From assembly GCA_946222995.1 (NCBI GenBank), contig CAMIOS010000031.1, forward strand, positions 1 through 26,699: a DNA stretch of 26,699 nucleotides, given 5' to 3'. This DNA is from an uncultured Enhydrobacter sp. (GTDB taxonomy: Bacteria; Pseudomonadota; Gammaproteobacteria; Pseudomonadales; Moraxellaceae). Below the pieces are notes generated by a model. The model ran no database searches. It worked only from the letters and a program-made list of their open reading frames with translations, and was not told the DNA's origin. Position numbers and translations under genes: made by a program. Numbering within the stretch: the first letter of the stretch is position 1; each line of letters starts with the position of its first letter. Below, one piece after another: positions 25,273 through 26,699 of the stretch.

Positions 25273-25632
25273 TTATTGGCAACGAAAGGTGATGGTATAT
25301 TCATAATCATCATCTCGAGCGAGCGTCTTTTTACTACCCACGATACTGCCGAGTATGCTTATCGCTTGGTCTGCGGCACGTCCCATGCCTTCATCGAGCA
25401 CGCCATTGTATTTATAATCATCGGTCAAGACAATGGGCGATTTACCACGGCATTGTTGGGTAGCGTAGCTAATGGCGTTGGTTTTGGCGATATTTTTGGT
25501 TTTACCAAGACCTGTGGTTTCAAGCGTGTTATTGGCACGTTGGATGATAGGCAGATTGGTTTGGGTGCTTTGACAAGCCGTTAAGCCCACCGCGGATAAT
25601 AATATTATTGGTAAAGTGTGAGAGAATTTCAT
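25273..25632 (-). CDS. Small hypothetical lipoprotein, 119 aa
   Basis: The start at 25632 is chosen because AAAGGACTCGT places a Shine-Dalgarno seven bases upstream and because it begins a clean lipoprotein signal (MKFSHTLPIILLSAVGLTAC, Cys20 after lipobox LTA). An in-frame ATG 14 codons further up gives a charged extension that would spoil the signal. The mature part is about 99 residues, with KTNAISYATQQCRG and a C-terminal YEYTITFRCQ. The two remaining cysteines could form a disulphide. I know of small proteobacterial lipoproteins ending in TxxFRC, but I cannot assign a family or role. It is expected to be anchored in the inner or outer membrane facing the periplasm. Single-gene unit, convergent with the 163-aa gene. 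Confidence 0.82.
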   Translation of the reverse strand: MKFSHTLPIILLSAVGLTACQSTQTNLPIIQRANNTLETTGLGKTKNIAKTNAISYATQQCRGKSPIVLTDDYKYNGVLDEGMGRAADQAISILGSIVGSKKTLARDDDYEYTITFRCQ

Positions 25633-25938
25633 ACGAGTCCTTTTGATAAATTTTGCCAAGTATATTTCACCCAATAAGGGTAAATAAAAAGGTCAGCCTA
25701 GTTTGCGTCAAAACATTATTAAAGGCAATTGTACTTACAAATCAATAAATATGCGCAATAATTGTAGCGACATTGGCGATATATGGGCTAACTGTCAAAT
25801 TACTTATCACGGTGAAATACATTCGACACCTAGCTATTTTTAGCAAAATTGGGTAGCATTATTTGCCAAAAATGGCAATTATTTTGTACTACACCTGCTC
25901 GATAACAATTTTTAAAGACATAACAATGAAGGTAACCC
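25633..25938. other. 306-base divergent intergenic region
   Basis: No coding frame that I can support. It holds the lipoprotein's ribosome site and candidate promoter. It also holds two small hairpins: GCTA-TTTT-TAGC (25833-25844) and TTGCCA-AAAA-TGGCAA (25863-25878). The second is followed by TTATTTTG, and its TTGCCA could instead be a -35 for the hydrolase gene, although no good -10 sits at 16-18 bases. AAGG before CCC-ATG (25939) is the hydrolase ribosome site. Confidence 0.6.
25683..25711 (-). promoter_or_regulatory. Candidate promoter for the small lipoprotein
   Basis: On the minus strand TTGACG (25706-25711, five of six) and TTTATT (25683-25688, four of six) are 17 bases apart. The leader to the ATG at 25632 would be about 45 bases. 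Other weaker combinations exist further upstream. Confidence 0.33.
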
Positions 25939-26646
25939 ATGCTCACCTCGAACAATTCGCAATTAATCGATGCCCCGCACGGCAAACTCGAAGTCGATGC
26001 CCTATGGCACAATAGTGACCCCAAAGACCCAAACACACAGCGTATCGCCTTACTTTGCCACCCCAACCCACTCGGACAAGGCACGATGATGAACAAAATC
26101 GTCACCACTATGTACCGTTTTGCTCGGGATTTTGATAAAGACCCTCCCCCTTTAGCCAATAAGCAGGAACCGATGCACGTTGTCCGCTTTAATTATCGGG
26201 GCGTGGGGCAATCGACCGGCAGCTATGGCAATATGGACGGCGAAATTGAAGATGCGTTGACTGTATTGCAATGGATAGCGACCCAAACCGATGCCCGCAA
26301 GTTGTGGCTTGGCGGGTTTTCATTTGGCGGGTATGTGGCGATGCGCTTGGCTCAGATAATAGCCGAGCAAGGGGCATTTTTGGGCGTGGGCGATTTTGAG
26401 CTGACTGATTTGGCACTCATTGCCCCCTCTATCGAAAAACATTCGCTTGATAGCATCGTATTACCTACTGATAAAACGTTTATGATTTATGGGGAAAATG
26501 ACGAGCTGGTATCGCCTACAGCGTTGGCACAGTTTGCCCAAGATTTTGGCATTCGTAGCGATATAGTGGCAGATACAGGGCATTTTTTTCATGGTAAATT
26601 GCATGAACTGATGGATTTATTAAAGAAAAATACCGCAACGCTATAA
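25939..26646 (+). CDS. Alpha/beta-hydrolase, COG2945-like
   Basis: Complete 235-aa alpha/beta-hydrolase. HPNPLGQGTMMNKIV (41-55) and VRFNYRGVGQSTGSY (82-96) are the early motifs of the COG2945-type 'predicted hydrolase' group as I recall it. The nucleophile elbow is GFSFGG (126-131) with Ser128. The acid is probably Asp188 in YGENDELVSP, and the histidine His215 in DTGHFFHGKL. All three triad members are therefore present. There is no signal peptide, so it is a cytosolic esterase or related hydrolase with unknown substrate. There is a short insert, FDKDPPPLANKQEP (65-78), before the second strand. AAGG eight bases upstream of the ATG supports the start. The stop codon TAA overlaps the first bases of a 10-bp tandem repeat. 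Confidence 0.88.
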   Translation: MLTSNNSQLIDAPHGKLEVDALWHNSDPKDPNTQRIALLCHPNPLGQGTMMNKIVTTMYRFARDFDKDPPPLANKQEPMHVVRFNYRGVGQSTGSYGNMDGEIEDALTVLQWIATQTDARKLWLGGFSFGGYVAMRLAQIIAEQGAFLGVGDFELTDLALIAPSIEKHSLDSIVLPTDKTFMIYGENDELVSPTALAQFAQDFGIRSDIVADTGHFFHGKLHELMDLLKKNTATL

Positions 26647-26699
26647 ATTTTAGGAAATTTTAGGAAATTTTAGGAAATTTTAGGAAATTTTAGGAAATT
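26645..26699 (+). repeat. 10-bp tandem repeat (AAATTTTAGG), 5.5 copies, open at window end
   Basis: The unit AAATTTTAGG is repeated without mismatch from 26645 to 26694, and a half unit reaches the last base, so the true length is unknown. It starts inside the hydrolase stop codon. The period is close to one turn of the helix, and each unit has an AAATTTT tract. Confidence 0.95.

Noticed and set aside
26645..26699. CRISPR-like array
   Set aside because: The unit is 10 bp and there are no spacers; it is a simple tandem repeat.

Overview
The window looks like chromosomal DNA of a gamma-proteobacterium of the family Moraxellaceae (Moraxella/Faucicola or a close relative). This rests on remembered resemblance of the proteins, the moderately AT-rich composition and the gene content. 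No search was run, so the genus is only a suggestion. The genes are densely packed. I see no rRNA, tRNA, insertion sequence, prophage or CRISPR array.

Layout. (1) 64-9288, minus strand: a cell-envelope block read in the order tamA, tamB, a lipoprotein with a DNA/RNA non-specific endonuclease domain, and a 93-residue protein of unknown function. TamA and TamB form the outer/inner membrane translocation and assembly module. This TamA is about twice the length I recall for the E. coli protein because of two low-complexity stretches. (2) 9473-10780, plus strand: an MFS protein like the lysophospholipid transporter LplT. (3) 10843-15606, minus strand: pepN (aminopeptidase N), a YbfB/YjiJ-type MFS transporter and an NfsA-like nitroreductase, possibly one transcript. 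(4) 15787-17363: an MgtC/SapB-family gene whose 5' end is broken by a perfect 50-bp tandem duplication. Its 3' end runs antisense into a markedly AT-rich gene for a membrane-anchored J-domain protein, which looks like an inserted piece. (5) 17446-20115: uvrB and the divergent ybeD-like (DUF493) gene, the latter closed by a clear intrinsic terminator. (6) 20254-25190, plus strand: five genes in a row, namely a DUF815 AAA+ ATPase, a DUF2868 four-helix membrane protein, a 177-residue unknown, a DUF3482 GTPase and a 163-residue unknown. A strong bidirectional terminator follows. (7) 25273-26699: a small lipoprotein, an alpha/beta hydrolase, and 5.5 copies of a 10-bp AT-rich repeat that run off the window end.

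The best candidates for something undescribed are the ATPase / membrane protein / GTPase cluster at 20254-25190 and the disrupted mgtC with its 50-bp duplication. A near-identical leader in front of ybeD and the 163-residue gene can hide the Shine-Dalgarno sequence in a hairpin. TamA carries a long insertion inside its third POTRA domain. Finally, a helically phased A-tract repeat lies at the right edge. All functional claims for the DUF genes are inference from domain type and gene order.
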